A stretch of DNA of 64,000 nt from Herbaspirillum sp. alder98 (GTDB lineage Bacteria; Pseudomonadota; Gammaproteobacteria; Burkholderiales; Burkholderiaceae_D): NCBI RefSeq assembly GCF_020179755.1, contig NZ_JAIUCY010000004.1, positions 466,053-530,052 on the forward strand, given 5' to 3'. Positions 38,487 through 47,765 of the stretch are shown here, in pieces. A program made the translations under genes and the position numbers. Position 1 is the first letter of the stretch. Each line of letters opens with the position of its first letter. The notes beneath the pieces are model-generated. The model saw only the letters and a program-made list of their open reading frames with translations, made no database searches and was not told the origin of the DNA.

Positions 38487-39635
38487 ATGAAAATCACTAA
38501 CATCACCACCTTCATCGTGCCGCCGCGCTGGTGCTTCCTCAAGATCGAAACCGACGAAGGCATCGTCGGCTGGGGCGAGCCCATTGTCGAAGGCCGCGCC
38601 CACAGCGTGGCAGCGGCCGTCGAGGAACTGGCCGATTACCTGATCGGCCGCGACCCGCGCAACATCGAAGACCACTGGACGGTGCTGTATCGCGGCGGCT
38701 TCTATCGCGGCGGCGCGATCCACATGAGTGCGCTGGCCGGTATCGACCAGGCCTTGTGGGACATCAAGGGCCGTGCGCTCGGCCAGCCGGTGCACCAGTT
38801 GCTGGGTGGCGCGGTGCGCGACTCGATCCGCGTCTATTCGTGGATCGGCGGCGATCGTCCGGCCGACACTGCTGCTGCCGCCAAGAGCGCCGTGGCGCGT
38901 GGCTTCACGGCGGTCAAGATGAACGGCACCGAAGAACTGCAATTCATCGACAGCTTCGACAAGATCGAACTGACCCTGGCCAACGTGCAGGCGGTGCGCG
39001 AAGCGGTCGGTCCCAACGTCGGGATCGGCGTCGACTTCCACGGCCGGGTGCACAAGCCCATGGCCAAGGCGCTCATCAAGGAACTCGAGCCCTACAAGCT
39101 GATGTTCATCGAAGAACCGGTGCTGTCCGAGAACGCCGAAGCGTTGCGCGAGATCGCCCACATCACGGCCACCCCGATTGCGCTGGGCGAGCGTTTGTAT
39201 TCGCGCTGGGACTTCAAGCGCATCCTGTCGGAAGGCTATGTCGACATCATCCAGCCGGATGTGTCGCACGCCGGCGGCATCACCGAAACCCGCAAGATCG
39301 CGGCCATGGCCGAAGCCTACGACGTGGCGGTCGCCCTGCACTGCCCACTGGGCCCGATCGCGCTGGCAGCCTGCCTGCAGGTAGACGCCGGCGCCTACAA
39401 TGCCTTCATCCAGGAACAGAGCCTGGGGATCCACTACAACGAAAGCAACGACCTGCTCGACTACATCACCGACCAGAGCGTGTTCGCCTATGAAGATGGT
39501 TACGTGAAGATTCCCCAAGGTCCGGGATTGGGTATCGAGATCAACGAAGAGTACGTGCGCCAGCGCGCCGAAATTGGCCACCGCTGGCGCAATCCGGTAT
39601 GGCGCCACAAGGATGGCAGTTTCGCCGAGTGGTAA
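38487..39635 (+). CDS. dgoD: D-galactonate dehydratase
   Basis: A 382-residue enolase-superfamily enzyme dehydrating D-galactonate to 2-keto-3-deoxygalactonate. Metal ligands Asp183, Glu209 and Glu235 and catalytic His185 and His285 fall at the same numbers as in E. coli DgoD, in [21 protein letters not shown] and ALHCPLGP. It is the last gene of the galM-dgoKAD operon and is followed immediately by the tandem repeat array, which likely ends transcription. Confidence 0.96.
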   Translation: MKITNITTFIVPPRWCFLKIETDEGIVGWGEPIVEGRAHSVAAAVEELADYLIGRDPRNIEDHWTVLYRGGFYRGGAIHMSALAGIDQALWDIKGRALGQPVHQLLGGAVRDSIRVYSWIGGDRPADTAAAAKSAVARGFTAVKMNGTEELQFIDSFDKIELTLANVQAVREAVGPNVGIGVDFHGRVHKPMAKALIKELEPYKLMFIEEPVLSENAEALREIAHITATPIALGERLYSRWDFKRILSEGYVDIIQPDVSHAGGITETRKIAAMAEAYDVAVALHCPLGPIALAACLQVDAGAYNAFIQEQSLGIHYNESNDLLDYITDQSVFAYEDGYVKIPQGPGLGIEINEEYVRQRAEIGHRWRNPVWRHKDGSFAEW

Positions 39636-39640
39636 TCCCC

Positions 39641-40073
39641 CCCGTCGTCCTGACGAAAGTCAGGACCCAGCGTCTTTCACCAGCCGCAGAAGCACCACAT
39701 AAGCCACTGGGTACCGGCCTCCGCCGGTACGACGGAATAGTTATAACCCAACCCCCGTCGTCCTGACGAAAGTCAGGACCCAGCGTCTTGCAGCAGCCGC
39801 AGAAGCACCACATAAGCCGCTGGGTACCGGCCTTCGCCGGTACGACGAAATGGTTATAACCCAACCTCCGTCGTCCTGACGAAAGTCAGGACCCAGCGTC
39901 TTGCAGCAGCCGCAGAAGCACCACATAAGCCACTGGGTACCGGCCTCCGCCGGTACGACGGAATGGTTATAACCCGCCCCCCGTCGTCCTGACGAAAGTC
40001 AGGACCCAGCGTCTTGCAACAGCCGCAGAAGCACCGCATAAGCCACCGGATACCGGCCTGCGCCGGCACCAAG
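39641..40073. repeat. Tandem array of four 113-bp REP-like units
   Basis: Copies begin with CCCGTCGTCCTGACGAAAG or close variants; the G of CCGTCG lies at 39644, 39757, 39870 and 39983, an exact 113-bp period. Each unit has CCTGAC-gaaa-GTCAGG followed by ACCCAGCGTCTT, a linker containing GCCGCAGAAGCACC, and GTACCGGC-ctcc-GCCGGTAC. The fourth copy is truncated and diverges near 40050-40073. Open frames reported across it on the minus strand are repeat translations, not genes. Confidence 0.93.
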
Positions 40074-40145
40074 GAAAATCAGGCCCCTGCACGGCAATGA
40101 CTAACGTGGCACACTCCCGCCTCCCGTCATCTTGCGCCGCGTTCC

Positions 40146-41315
40146 ATGTCCCACAGCCCCGCCACCTTCACGCCCACCGCCACACAACTGCGTCGCGCCA
40201 CCTGGGCCACCATGGCCCAGTTCTTCGTCAATGGCGCCACCTTTGCCACCTGGGGCGTATTGATCCCATCGGTCAAGGACCGTTTCTCGCTATCCGACGC
40301 GCTGTTGTCGGTCGCCATGCTGGCGGTGGCCGGCGGTGCGTTGCTGACCATGGGGCATTCCGGAAAATGGCTGGCCAAGGTAGGCAGCGCGCGCGGCCTG
40401 CGGCTGGCCGGCGTGTTGTACGCCACTGCCCTGCTGGCCATTCCGGTGATGCCGGCTTTTCCGCTGTTAGTAATCCTGCTGCTGGTTTTCGGCACTGCCA
40501 TGGCGACCTTCGATGTCGCCATGAGCGTGCAGGCCGCCTTGGTCGAGAATGCCCGCACCAAACCGATCATGTCGACCCTGCACGCCATGTTCAGCATCGG
40601 CGGCATCGCCGGTTCGGCGCTGGGCGCGGTGCCCGGCCTGTCGCCGCTGCCGCATGCCGCCCTGATCGCAGCGATCACGCTGGCGGTGGCGCTATGGGGC
40701 GGACGTCATCTGTTGCCCGACAGCTTGCCGCAAGCGACCGAATCGCATGCCGACGGCGACCGCCATGCGCGGCGCATGGTGCTGGTACTGGGCTGCGTGG
40801 CATTCATGGCGCTGGTGTGCGAGGGCGGCATGTACGACTGGGCGGCCGTCTACATGCGCGACGTGGCCCACTCGCCGGCAGCGCTGGTGAGCTACAGCTA
40901 CGCGGCGTTTTCGGCCGGCATGGCACTGGGGCGGCTGTTTGGCGACCGCATCCGGGCCCGCCTGGGCGGCATCCGCACCCTGACCGTCAGCGCCGCACTG
41001 GGCGCCATCGGCATTGCCGCAGCAGCGGCGCTGCCCGAGCCCGCCACCACCATTGCCGGTCTGCTGCTGGCCGGCCTGGGCATGGCCAACCTGATGCCGA
41101 TCTATTTCCTGGCGGCAGCCCGGGTGCCTGGCATGAACGCCGCCGAGAGCATTGCCGCCGTGGCACGCTTTGCCTACGTGGGCATGCTGATCGGCCCGGT
41201 CATGATCGGCGGCGTGGCCGAGCATGCCGGCCTGCGCCTGAGCTTTGTATGCGTAGCGCTGGTAATGACGGCCATTGCCTTGTTCGGCGCCAGGCCGGTG
41301 CGTCGTTTCATTTAA
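40146..41315 (+). CDS. MFS transporter (YbjJ-like)
   Basis: A 389-residue major facilitator protein with twelve hydrophobic segments, starting MSHSPATFTP. The N-half has FATWGVLIPSVKDRFSLSD and the C-half has GEALGRLFGDRIRARLGG-like loops (here GMALGRLFGDRIRARLG). It resembles the fucose-permease/YbjJ branch, which includes sugar and drug transporters. It follows the REP array and precedes map by 50 bp. Substrate unknown; proximity to sugar genes is suggestive only. Confidence 0.88.
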   Translation: MSHSPATFTPTATQLRRATWATMAQFFVNGATFATWGVLIPSVKDRFSLSDALLSVAMLAVAGGALLTMGHSGKWLAKVGSARGLRLAGVLYATALLAIPVMPAFPLLVILLLVFGTAMATFDVAMSVQAALVENARTKPIMSTLHAMFSIGGIAGSALGAVPGLSPLPHAALIAAITLAVALWGGRHLLPDSLPQATESHADGDRHARRMVLVLGCVAFMALVCEGGMYDWAAVYMRDVAHSPAALVSYSYAAFSAGMALGRLFGDRIRARLGGIRTLTVSAALGAIGIAAAAALPEPATTIAGLLLAGLGMANLMPIYFLAAARVPGMNAAESIAAVARFAYVGMLIGPVMIGGVAEHAGLRLSFVCVALVMTAIALFGARPVRRFI

Positions 41316-41364
41316 TGGCTACAATAGGGACCGCCCAGCAATGCAGCCCCCCGAAAGAAACCGC

Positions 41365-42162
41365 ATGAGAAAAGTAAAACTGCGTAACGCCACAGAAATA
41401 GCCCAGGCGCGCAGCGCCGGACAACTCGCCGCCGAGGTATTGCAAGTAGTGGCCGAGCATGTCAAGGCCGGTGTCACCACCGACGAACTGGACCGCATCT
41501 GCCAGGACCACATCGTCAAGGTACAAAAGGCCACGCCGGCCAATATCGGCTATCACGGCTTTCCCAAGACCATCTGCGCCTCGGTCAACGAAGTGATCTG
41601 CCATGGCATCCCGTCGCGCCAGAAACTGAAGAATGGCGACATCGTCAACATCGACGTGGCGGTCATCAAGGATGGCTGGTACGGCGACTGCAGCCGCATG
41701 TACTTCGTCGGCCCCGTCTCGTCGCAAGCGAAGAAATTAGTCAATACCACCTATGAAGCCATGTGCGCCGGCATCCGCACGGTGCGCCCGGGCGCGACCC
41801 TGGGCGATGTCGGCCATGCGATCCAGACGGTGGCGCAGCGCGACGGCTTTTCGGTGGTACGCGAATATTGCGGCCACGGCATCGGCACCGTCTACCACGA
41901 CGAACCCCAGGTCTTGCACTACGGCTTGCCGGGCACCGGCCTGCCGCTGCGCGAGGGCATGATCTTCACCATCGAACCGATGCTCAACGCCGGCAAGCGC
42001 CACAGCCAGCAACTCGACGATGGCTGGACCGTAGTCACCGCCGACGGCTCGCTATCTGCGCAATGGGAACACATGGTGGTAGTGACGGCCAATGGCTATG
42101 AAATCCTGACGCCATGGCCGGAAGGCTTCGGCGATTATCCCGCCATCGCCACCAGCAACTGA
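41365..42162 (+). CDS. map: Type I methionine aminopeptidase
   Basis: A 265-residue enzyme removing N-terminal methionine from nascent proteins. Metal ligands Asp97, Asp108, His171, Glu204 and Glu235 sit at the same numbers as in E. coli MAP, in NIDVAV, GDCSRM, GHGIG, TIEPM and QWEHM. Start 41365 (MRKVKLRN) fits family length; an ATG eight codons upstream is an alternative. It is not beside rpsB, the common location of the essential copy, so this may be a second map. Confidence 0.93.
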   Translation: MRKVKLRNATEIAQARSAGQLAAEVLQVVAEHVKAGVTTDELDRICQDHIVKVQKATPANIGYHGFPKTICASVNEVICHGIPSRQKLKNGDIVNIDVAVIKDGWYGDCSRMYFVGPVSSQAKKLVNTTYEAMCAGIRTVRPGATLGDVGHAIQTVAQRDGFSVVREYCGHGIGTVYHDEPQVLHYGLPGTGLPLREGMIFTIEPMLNAGKRHSQQLDDGWTVVTADGSLSAQWEHMVVVTANGYEILTPWPEGFGDYPAIATSN

Positions 42163-42897
42163 TCAGACCGACAAGGTCGTGCGGCGCAGTTCTTCATCGG
42201 CCGCCAGTTGCTGCATGCTGCCCTGGTAGCGGATGTGGCCATTGTCGAGCACATAGGCGCGGTCACTCACCAGTTCGGCGAAATGCAGGTTCTGCTCGGA
42301 CAGCAGGATGGCCATCCCTTCGCGTTTCAGCGTGGCGATCATGTTGGCCATCTGCTCCACGATCAGGGGCGCGACGCCTTCGGAGGGCTCGTCCAGCAGC
42401 ACCACATGGGGATTGCCCATCAGGGTGCGCGCCACCGTCAGCATCTGCTGCTCGCCGCCGCTCATCTGCCCGCCCGGCCGGTGCGGCATTTCACCCAGGT
42501 TGGGAAACAGCGCAAACAGTTTTTCAGGGGTCCAGGTGACTGCGCCCGGGCGCGCCGGCTGGCGCCCCACTTCCAGGTTCTGCAGCACGGTCAGGTCGGT
42601 GAAGACGCGTCGATCCTCGGGCACGAAGCCCAGTCCGAGGCGGGATATCTGGAATGGCTGGGCACGACTGATATCGTGCCCGCGAAATTCGACCCGGCCG
42701 ATGGTGCCAGGCAGCATGCCCATGATGGCCTTCATGGTGGTCGACTTGCCGGCGCCGTTGCGCCCCATCAAGGCCACCACTTCGCCGCGCGCGACCTCCA
42801 GCTCGACATCGAACAAAATATGGGCGCGCCCATAGAAGGCATTGAGCCCGCTGACTTTCAGTACGGTCTCGCCGGGACCTTGCGTGTTGACGCTCAC
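42163..42897 (-). CDS. livF: Orphan branched-chain amino acid ABC ATPase (LivF-like)
   Basis: A 244-residue single-domain ATPase with GRNGAGKST (about 43-51), signature MSGGEQQMLTVARTL and VVLLDEPSEG, matching LivF. The start is GTG at 42897 with AGGAAG upstream. Its stop abuts the map stop, the two genes converging with no gap. No livG, livH, livM or binding-protein gene is next to it, so its partner subunits must be elsewhere or this is a stray copy. Urea-type UrtE is a less likely alternative. Confidence 0.88.
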   Translation of the reverse strand: MSVNTQGPGETVLKVSGLNAFYGRAHILFDVELEVARGEVVALMGRNGAGKSTTMKAIMGMLPGTIGRVEFRGHDISRAQPFQISRLGLGFVPEDRRVFTDLTVLQNLEVGRQPARPGAVTWTPEKLFALFPNLGEMPHRPGGQMSGGEQQMLTVARTLMGNPHVVLLDEPSEGVAPLIVEQMANMIATLKREGMAILLSEQNLHFAELVSDRAYVLDNGHIRYQGSMQQLAADEELRRTTLSV

Positions 42898-42937
42898 GAC
42901 TAACTTCCTGTTCTTTTCAACCTTGGGGAAGGCCGAA

Positions 42938-43165
42938 CTATAGCGCAATTGCCTGGGCGTTCGCCGAACGCCCCAGGTCACGCAGCGCCGTCCCGATATG
43001 ACGCCACAGCAATGCCGTGAGGAGCAGGCCGGCCATGCATTCGATCCATACACCGTGCCGCACGCCCAGCCAGATGAGCCACAAGCCCTCCCAGCCGAAC
43101 GCCATTATCAGGGCAAGTACATCGCCCAACGAGGGTGCGGCAGCAGTGCGAGGGGGCAAGTCCAT
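42938..43165 (-). CDS. Small membrane protein, hypothetical
   Basis: A 75-residue frame beginning MDLPPRTAAAP. It has one long or two short hydrophobic stretches (LGDVLALIMAFGWEGLWLIW, then a segment around CMAGLLLTALLWRHIG). No family is recognised. A ribosome site is not obvious. It lies 40 bp ahead of livF in the same direction, so it might be co-transcribed. Confidence 0.5.
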   Translation of the reverse strand: MDLPPRTAAAPSLGDVLALIMAFGWEGLWLIWLGVRHGVWIECMAGLLLTALLWRHIGTALRDLGRSANAQAIAL

Positions 43166-43389
43166 GGGGGGCTCTCTCGGTAAGATGTTGCCGAACCTGG
43201 AAGCCCGGCTTGCCGAACGATAGCAGTTTCCATCATCGGCTGCTGATGCCAAACGGAGAATGTAACAACTGTAAGCGATAGTTTTCAAATGGCAATCTTT
43301 GAGAAACTATTGTTAATGTTGAGGTCAGACATTTCGTCGCTTTTCCAATGCGACCCAACATCATTAACTTAGCCGATCAAGAGCCAATC

Positions 43390-43605
43390 ATGAAAGCCAT
43401 CCACAAGATCACCGTCGTTACCCTGACCGTCTGCGCGCTGACCGCCATGAGCGGTTGCAGCAACATGAGCCGCCGCGACAAGAACACGGCCATCGGCGCC
43501 ACCATCGGCGCGGTGGGCGGCGCCATCCTGACCGGCGGCAGCGGTATCGGCACCGCCGGCGGCGCGGCCGTGGGCGGCGTCATCGGCCACCAGGTGGGCC
43601 GCTGA
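43390..43605 (+). CDS. Glycine-zipper lipoprotein (OsmB-like)
   Basis: A 71-residue small lipoprotein. The signal peptide ends in a lipobox-like AMSGC (Cys near residue 20), followed by a glycine-zipper (IGATIGAVGGAILTGGSGIG, then TAGGAAVGGVIGHQVG), as in OsmB and related osmotically induced outer-membrane lipoproteins. AAGAG precedes the ATG at 43390. The 140 bp upstream are AT-rich and probably promoter. Stress inducibility is inferred from family. Confidence 0.85.
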   Translation: MKAIHKITVVTLTVCALTAMSGCSNMSRRDKNTAIGATIGAVGGAILTGGSGIGTAGGAAVGGVIGHQVGR

Positions 43606-43616
43606 TCCTGCCTGCG

Positions 43617-44249
43617 TTACTGGCGCGCTGCCAGCAGCAGTGCGCCAGCGCCGATAAAGAAACCGCCGGTGATCTTGTTGAGCCGGGCCACGCCGCGCGA
43701 GGTGCGGATGAAGTGGCGAATCTGGCGACCGCCGGCCGAATACACGGCGCTTGAAACGAACTCGGCGCCCAGGTAGATCGAGCCCAGCACCAGGAATTGA
43801 TGCGCAGCCGGCCGCGAGGCATCGATGAACTGCGGAAAGATCGCCGCGAACAGCATGATGGCCTTGGGATTGGTAATGCCCAGCAGGAACTCCTGCATGG
43901 CCAGCGCAAAGGCGCTTTTAGGTACATCGTGCGGCTGCAACGCCCCACCATCGGCCAGCGCCAGCCCCTGGAACTCGCGGCTGCGCCAGGCGCGCCACCC
44001 CAGATAGAACAAATAGATCGCGCCCACCCATTTGACGGCCGTGAATGCCGTCTCCGACGCCAACAGCATCGCGCCCAGGCCCACCGCCGAAATCGTCAGG
44101 AAGATGGCAAAGGCGGTGACGCGCCCGAAGGTTGCCAGCAAGGCCATGCCAATGCCTTGGCGCAGGCCATTATTGAGCGCGCAAAAGTTATTCGGACCGG
44201 GGACCAGGGCCAGCATGATGGCGACCGGGATAAATAACAGTGCATCCAT
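43617..44249 (-). CDS. LysE-family amino acid exporter
   Basis: A 210-residue inner-membrane protein with about six hydrophobic helices. The family start PVAIMLALVPGPNNFCALNNG is followed by GITNPKAIMLFAAIFPQFI in the middle, the RhtB/LysE signature. The ATG at 44249 follows GAGGGG; a TTG seven codons earlier is possible. Such proteins export lysine, arginine, homoserine lactones or threonine; the substrate is unknown here. Confidence 0.9.
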   Translation of the reverse strand: MDALLFIPVAIMLALVPGPNNFCALNNGLRQGIGMALLATFGRVTAFAIFLTISAVGLGAMLLASETAFTAVKWVGAIYLFYLGWRAWRSREFQGLALADGGALQPHDVPKSAFALAMQEFLLGITNPKAIMLFAAIFPQFIDASRPAAHQFLVLGSIYLGAEFVSSAVYSAGGRQIRHFIRTSRGVARLNKITGGFFIGAGALLLAARQ

Positions 44250-44279
44250 GACGGAGGTCCCCTCTGGCAATAAGAAAAG

Positions 44280-45371
44280 TTAGATTTTACGCCGATGCCG
44301 CGCAAAGAACTCTAACATTAACTTGCCGGCATCCGGCCCCCTGGCATTGAACGAAAAAGCTTCATCGCCGCCGCTCCACGCATGACCCAGCCCCTCAATC
44401 TGCACCGACCTGATCATCACTGCCGAACCGGCCGTGTAATCACTGATGCGCATTGCGCGCTTGCGCGGCCAGGCTTTGGACACCCGGCCGAACGGTTTGG
44501 CCTGCACCGGCGCTGCCACCAGCGAACCCGGTCGATATAGCTCACTGCACTGGCGCACCAGCTGCAACTGGTTGACCGGACGCACCACCTCGTCGTCACC
44601 GCCACCGACAATGATGGCCGGCACCGGCGGCAAGCCCGGCTGTCGCGCCAGTAACGCCCGCATCGGCGCCAGCGGCGTGGCGCTGCCGTGCTGCATCACC
44701 CCGTAGGCGCCGACCGCCGTGCGCGCGCTCCCGAACACCGGCCCCGAGTGGAGACCGACGGCGGCCATCAGGTGCGGATGCGTCAGCGCCAGGATATGCG
44801 CCATGGCCGCGCCCGCCGAAATGCCGCACACGTAGACGCGACTGCCATCGATGGCGTATCGCGCGACGATCATCTCGATCATTGCGGCGATGGTCTCGGC
44901 ATCGCCGCCGCCTCGCTGGGTCGCCGCGTCGTACCACTTCCAGCATCGATGAGGATGGCTGCGGGCCGACTGCTCGGGATACAGCACCGCATAACCCTTG
45001 GCCGCTGCCAGCCGATGCATGCCGGTGCCGGCGGCGAAATCGTCGGCGTTCTGCTGGCAGCCATGCAGCATGACCACCAGCCCGGCGCTGCCGGTGTCCG
45101 GCAAGAACAACCGGTAACGCATGTGCCGCACCGGAAGCTTGGCGCCGGCAAAGATTGCGCTGTGCCAAGAACCACCCTGCGGTTCGCGCAGGCGGCGTGG
45201 CGCAGTCGGCATATTCGCCACACTCGGTGTCTTCGGCTTGGCCGTCGACCTTGCCCGCCTGGGTGCCGTCTGCACCGCCTTCAGCAGGGTCGAGACCGCC
45301 CTTATCCGGGATTTTCCGGTCTTCGCAAGACTGCGCATCCACAGCCGGTTCAGCTTGTTGAACATGCTCAT
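44280..45371 (-). CDS. PHB depolymerase-type esterase
   Basis: A 363-residue alpha/beta hydrolase of the esterase-PHB-depolymerase family. VVMLHGCQQNADDFAAGTGM holds the oxyanion loop, CGISAGAAMA the nucleophile serine and GLGHAWSGGD the histidine. The N-terminal 90 residues are basic and alanine/proline-rich, with no classical signal peptide. Start 45371 (MSMFNKLNR) follows GATAGGG. Family members degrade short-chain polyhydroxyalkanoate or feruloyl esters; the lack of a clear signal suggests intracellular or alternate export. Confidence 0.87.
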   Translation of the reverse strand: MSMFNKLNRLWMRSLAKTGKSRIRAVSTLLKAVQTAPRRARSTAKPKTPSVANMPTAPRRLREPQGGSWHSAIFAGAKLPVRHMRYRLFLPDTGSAGLVVMLHGCQQNADDFAAGTGMHRLAAAKGYAVLYPEQSARSHPHRCWKWYDAATQRGGGDAETIAAMIEMIVARYAIDGSRVYVCGISAGAAMAHILALTHPHLMAAVGLHSGPVFGSARTAVGAYGVMQHGSATPLAPMRALLARQPGLPPVPAIIVGGGDDEVVRPVNQLQLVRQCSELYRPGSLVAAPVQAKPFGRVSKAWPRKRAMRISDYTAGSAVMIRSVQIEGLGHAWSGGDEAFSFNARGPDAGKLMLEFFARHRRKI

Positions 45372-45728
45372 GATCCCTATCGAACGCTGCCGGAAAGATT
45401 TCCTGGGGCAATCTTTTGCGTGGCGCCATGCTGCATCGCCGCTTAAGAGCAGAACCGGCTTTTTCTTATTGGTTCGATGGACCCATGCCACTGTGACAAT
45501 GTTAAAAAAATAAACACTGTTATATTGAAGCAGCGGGCCAAACCCGTGATGTCCGGCTTGCAGGGGAAGCAGCGGGTCGGCATCGTCTGATCAGCCAGTC
45601 TTTCAGTATCGCCCAGCGCATGATTGCCCGGGGGGGCGTCGTGAGCATTTTGGCATTGCATATTTTTCCGTCAGGGGCCGTACGAAAGACCATGATCGCC
45701 AATGGTCTTTTAGGGGAAGGAAAGCACC
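45372..45728. promoter_or_regulatory. Promoter/leader region with a hairpin before the chemoreceptor gene
   Basis: This 357-bp gap divides divergent genes. AAAGACCAT (45685-45693) and ATGGTCTTT (45702-45710) form a perfect nine-base stem with an eight-base loop, ending 18 bp before the chemoreceptor start and followed by TTTAGGGG and the ribosome site GGGGAAGG. It may be a leader structure affecting translation. No convincing gene lies here and no flagellar sigma promoter was recognised. Confidence 0.45.
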
Positions 45729-47723
45729 ATGCTGTCATCATTGCGTACGCGCATCATCATCATTTGTGTCTTGATCCTGGCAGTGGCCATGATTGCACTC
45801 TGCTCCGCCAATATCTACACCGTGCGGCGCGACACCCTCGCTTCTCTGAGCCACCAGACGCAGCAACTGACTCAGACCCACGGCGACAACCTTGCAGAAT
45901 GGGTGCGCAGCAAACGCGCCGCCACCGGCGCGATCAAGCAGGCATTGAAACAAACCGACCCGCTGCCGATCCTGGCCACGGCCCTGGAAGGCGGCGAATT
46001 CGACGACGCCTACATCAGCTATCCGGACAAGCGCATCGTGGCCTTGCACCCGATGCCCGATGGCTACGATCCAACCTCTCGCCCCTGGTATCAGGAGGCA
46101 GTGAAGTCAGGCAAGTCCGTTGTGACGATGCCCTATGTCGATGCCATCAGCGGCAAACTGGTGGTCAGCTTTGCCGATCCGATAGGCGGCGCCAACCCGC
46201 AGGCCGTGATTCGCGCCGACATCAGACTCGACAGCGTGGTGCGCAATGTGGCCAGCATCAAGCCGACGCCGGGAAGCTTCGGTTTTCTGATCAACAAGGA
46301 TGGCGTAATCGTGACCCATCCCAACAAGGACCTCACGCTCAAACCGTTATCGGCCCTCGATCCCAACCTCAATGCGCAGTCGCTCATCGCGGCGCACCTC
46401 GGCACGCAGGCCAAGATAGCGGGCACCGCCTACCTGCTGTTCTCGCACCAGATCAAGGACACCGACTGGTCGCTGATAGTGGCACTCAACGAAACCGAAG
46501 CCATGCAGGGCATCCGCTCGCTGATGATCACGTCTGCCACCGCTGCCGCGCTGTCGATCATGCTGGCGGCACTGATCCTGACCGGCGCCATCAACCGCAT
46601 GCTGCGCCGCCTGAGCATAGTGCGCGACGTGCTGGAGGATATTGCATCGGGCCAGGGCGACCTCACGCGCCGCCTCGAAGCACAGGGCCGGGACGAACTG
46701 GCGCAGATCGCCGGCGCCTTCAATCGCTTTGCGGACAAGATTTCACACACCTTGCTGGATATCCGCCGCGCCAGCGAATCGGTGCGCACATCCTCGGGCG
46801 AGATCGCTTCGGGCAACCTGAACCTGTCCAACCGCACCGAGCAGCAGGCCGGGTCGCTGGAAGAAACCGCATCGGCCATGGAAGAACTGACGTCCACCGT
46901 CAAGCAGAATGCCGACAATGCCCGCCAGGCCAGCCAGTTGGCGGTGTCCGCCTCCGAAGTCGCGGTGCAGGGCGGCCAGGTGGTGGGCCAGGTGGTAGAG
47001 ACGATGAACTCCATCAACGAGTCCTCGCGCAAAATCGTCGACATCATCAGCGTGATCGATGGCATTGCTTTCCAGACCAATATCCTGGCGTTGAATGCAG
47101 CGGTGGAAGCCGCGCGCGCCGGCGAGCAGGGGCGCGGCTTTGCGGTGGTGGCGTCGGAAGTGCGCAGCCTGGCGCAACGTAGCGCGGCAGCGGCCAAGCA
47201 GATCAAGGACCTGATCGACGACTCGGTGCACAAGGTCGAAGCCGGTAGCCAGTTGGTGGGGCAAGCGGGCACCACCATGAGCGAGGTGGTCGCCAGCGTG
47301 CGGCGCGTCACCGACGTCGTGGCCGAAATCAGCTCCGCCAACCAGGAACAAAGCGCCGGCATCAATGAAATCGGCCGCGCGGTCACGCAAATGGATGAAG
47401 CGACCCAGCAAAACGCGGCCCTGGTCGAGCAAGCCGCGGCTGCCGCCACGTCACTGCAGGAACAGGCCTCGCAACTGGCCGAGACCGTCGCAGGCTTCAA
47501 GCTGGACGAACGCCAGCAGCGTGAGCCTGCGGCCAAACCGGCACCGCCGGCCGCAGGGCGCAAGGCACCGGCGACCGACATCACACCGCGTGCGCCGGCA
47601 TTAAAGGCAACGCCGGCGGCGGCACAGGCAGCCCCGAGGCCCGCTGCAGGCAAGGCGGCGCCCGCCAAAACCGCAACCGCCAAACCGGTGACACAGGATG
47701 GTGACGCGTGGGAGGAGTTCTAA
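45729..47723 (+). CDS. Methyl-accepting chemotaxis protein with Cache sensor and C-terminal CheR tether
   Basis: A 664-residue chemoreceptor. TM1 is at about 7-28, a periplasmic dCache-type domain at about 35-270 ([22 protein letters not shown]), TM2 at about 275-295, HAMP at about 300-350 and the signalling domain at about 370-600, with the hairpin tip [21 protein letters not shown] 70-residue Ala/Pro/Lys linker then ends in AWEEF, which fits the C-terminal CheR/CheB docking pentapeptide. GGGGAAGGAAAG precedes the ATG. Ligand is unknown; such Cache domains often bind amino or organic acids. Confidence 0.94.
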   Translation: MLSSLRTRIIIICVLILAVAMIALCSANIYTVRRDTLASLSHQTQQLTQTHGDNLAEWVRSKRAATGAIKQALKQTDPLPILATALEGGEFDDAYISYPDKRIVALHPMPDGYDPTSRPWYQEAVKSGKSVVTMPYVDAISGKLVVSFADPIGGANPQAVIRADIRLDSVVRNVASIKPTPGSFGFLINKDGVIVTHPNKDLTLKPLSALDPNLNAQSLIAAHLGTQAKIAGTAYLLFSHQIKDTDWSLIVALNETEAMQGIRSLMITSATAAALSIMLAALILTGAINRMLRRLSIVRDVLEDIASGQGDLTRRLEAQGRDELAQIAGAFNRFADKISHTLLDIRRASESVRTSSGEIASGNLNLSNRTEQQAGSLEETASAMEELTSTVKQNADNARQASQLAVSASEVAVQGGQVVGQVVETMNSINESSRKIVDIISVIDGIAFQTNILALNAAVEAARAGEQGRGFAVVASEVRSLAQRSAAAAKQIKDLIDDSVHKVEAGSQLVGQAGTTMSEVVASVRRVTDVVAEISSANQEQSAGINEIGRAVTQMDEATQQNAALVEQAAAAATSLQEQASQLAETVAGFKLDERQQREPAAKPAPPAAGRKAPATDITPRAPALKATPAAAQAAPRPAAGKAAPAKTATAKPVTQDGDAWEEF

Positions 47724-47733
47724 GTGCTCGGAT

Positions 47734-47762
47734 CAGGGGCCGGCTGACCAGCATGGCCCCTG
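47734..47762. terminator. Hairpin between convergent chemoreceptor and VWA-like genes
   Basis: CAGGGGCC (47734-47741) pairs with GGCCCCTG (47755-47762), a perfect eight-base GC-rich stem with a 13-base loop. It sits between two convergent stop codons 43 bp apart. No U-tract follows in either direction, so termination is plausible but not of the classical type. Confidence 0.4.
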
Positions 47763-47765
47763 GCT

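Noticed and set aside
39541..40072. Three similar minus-strand reading frames with repeated CFCGCCKTLGPDFRQDDG-like peptide
   Set aside because: They are translations of the 113-bp REP array and not proteins.
39641..40073. Possible CRISPR array
   Set aside because: The whole 113-bp unit repeats, including the parts that would be spacers; there are no unique spacers and no cas genes.
45443..45741. Small minus-strand frames upstream of the chemoreceptor
   Set aside because: They overlap one another and the leader hairpin; no conserved motif or ribosome site was seen.
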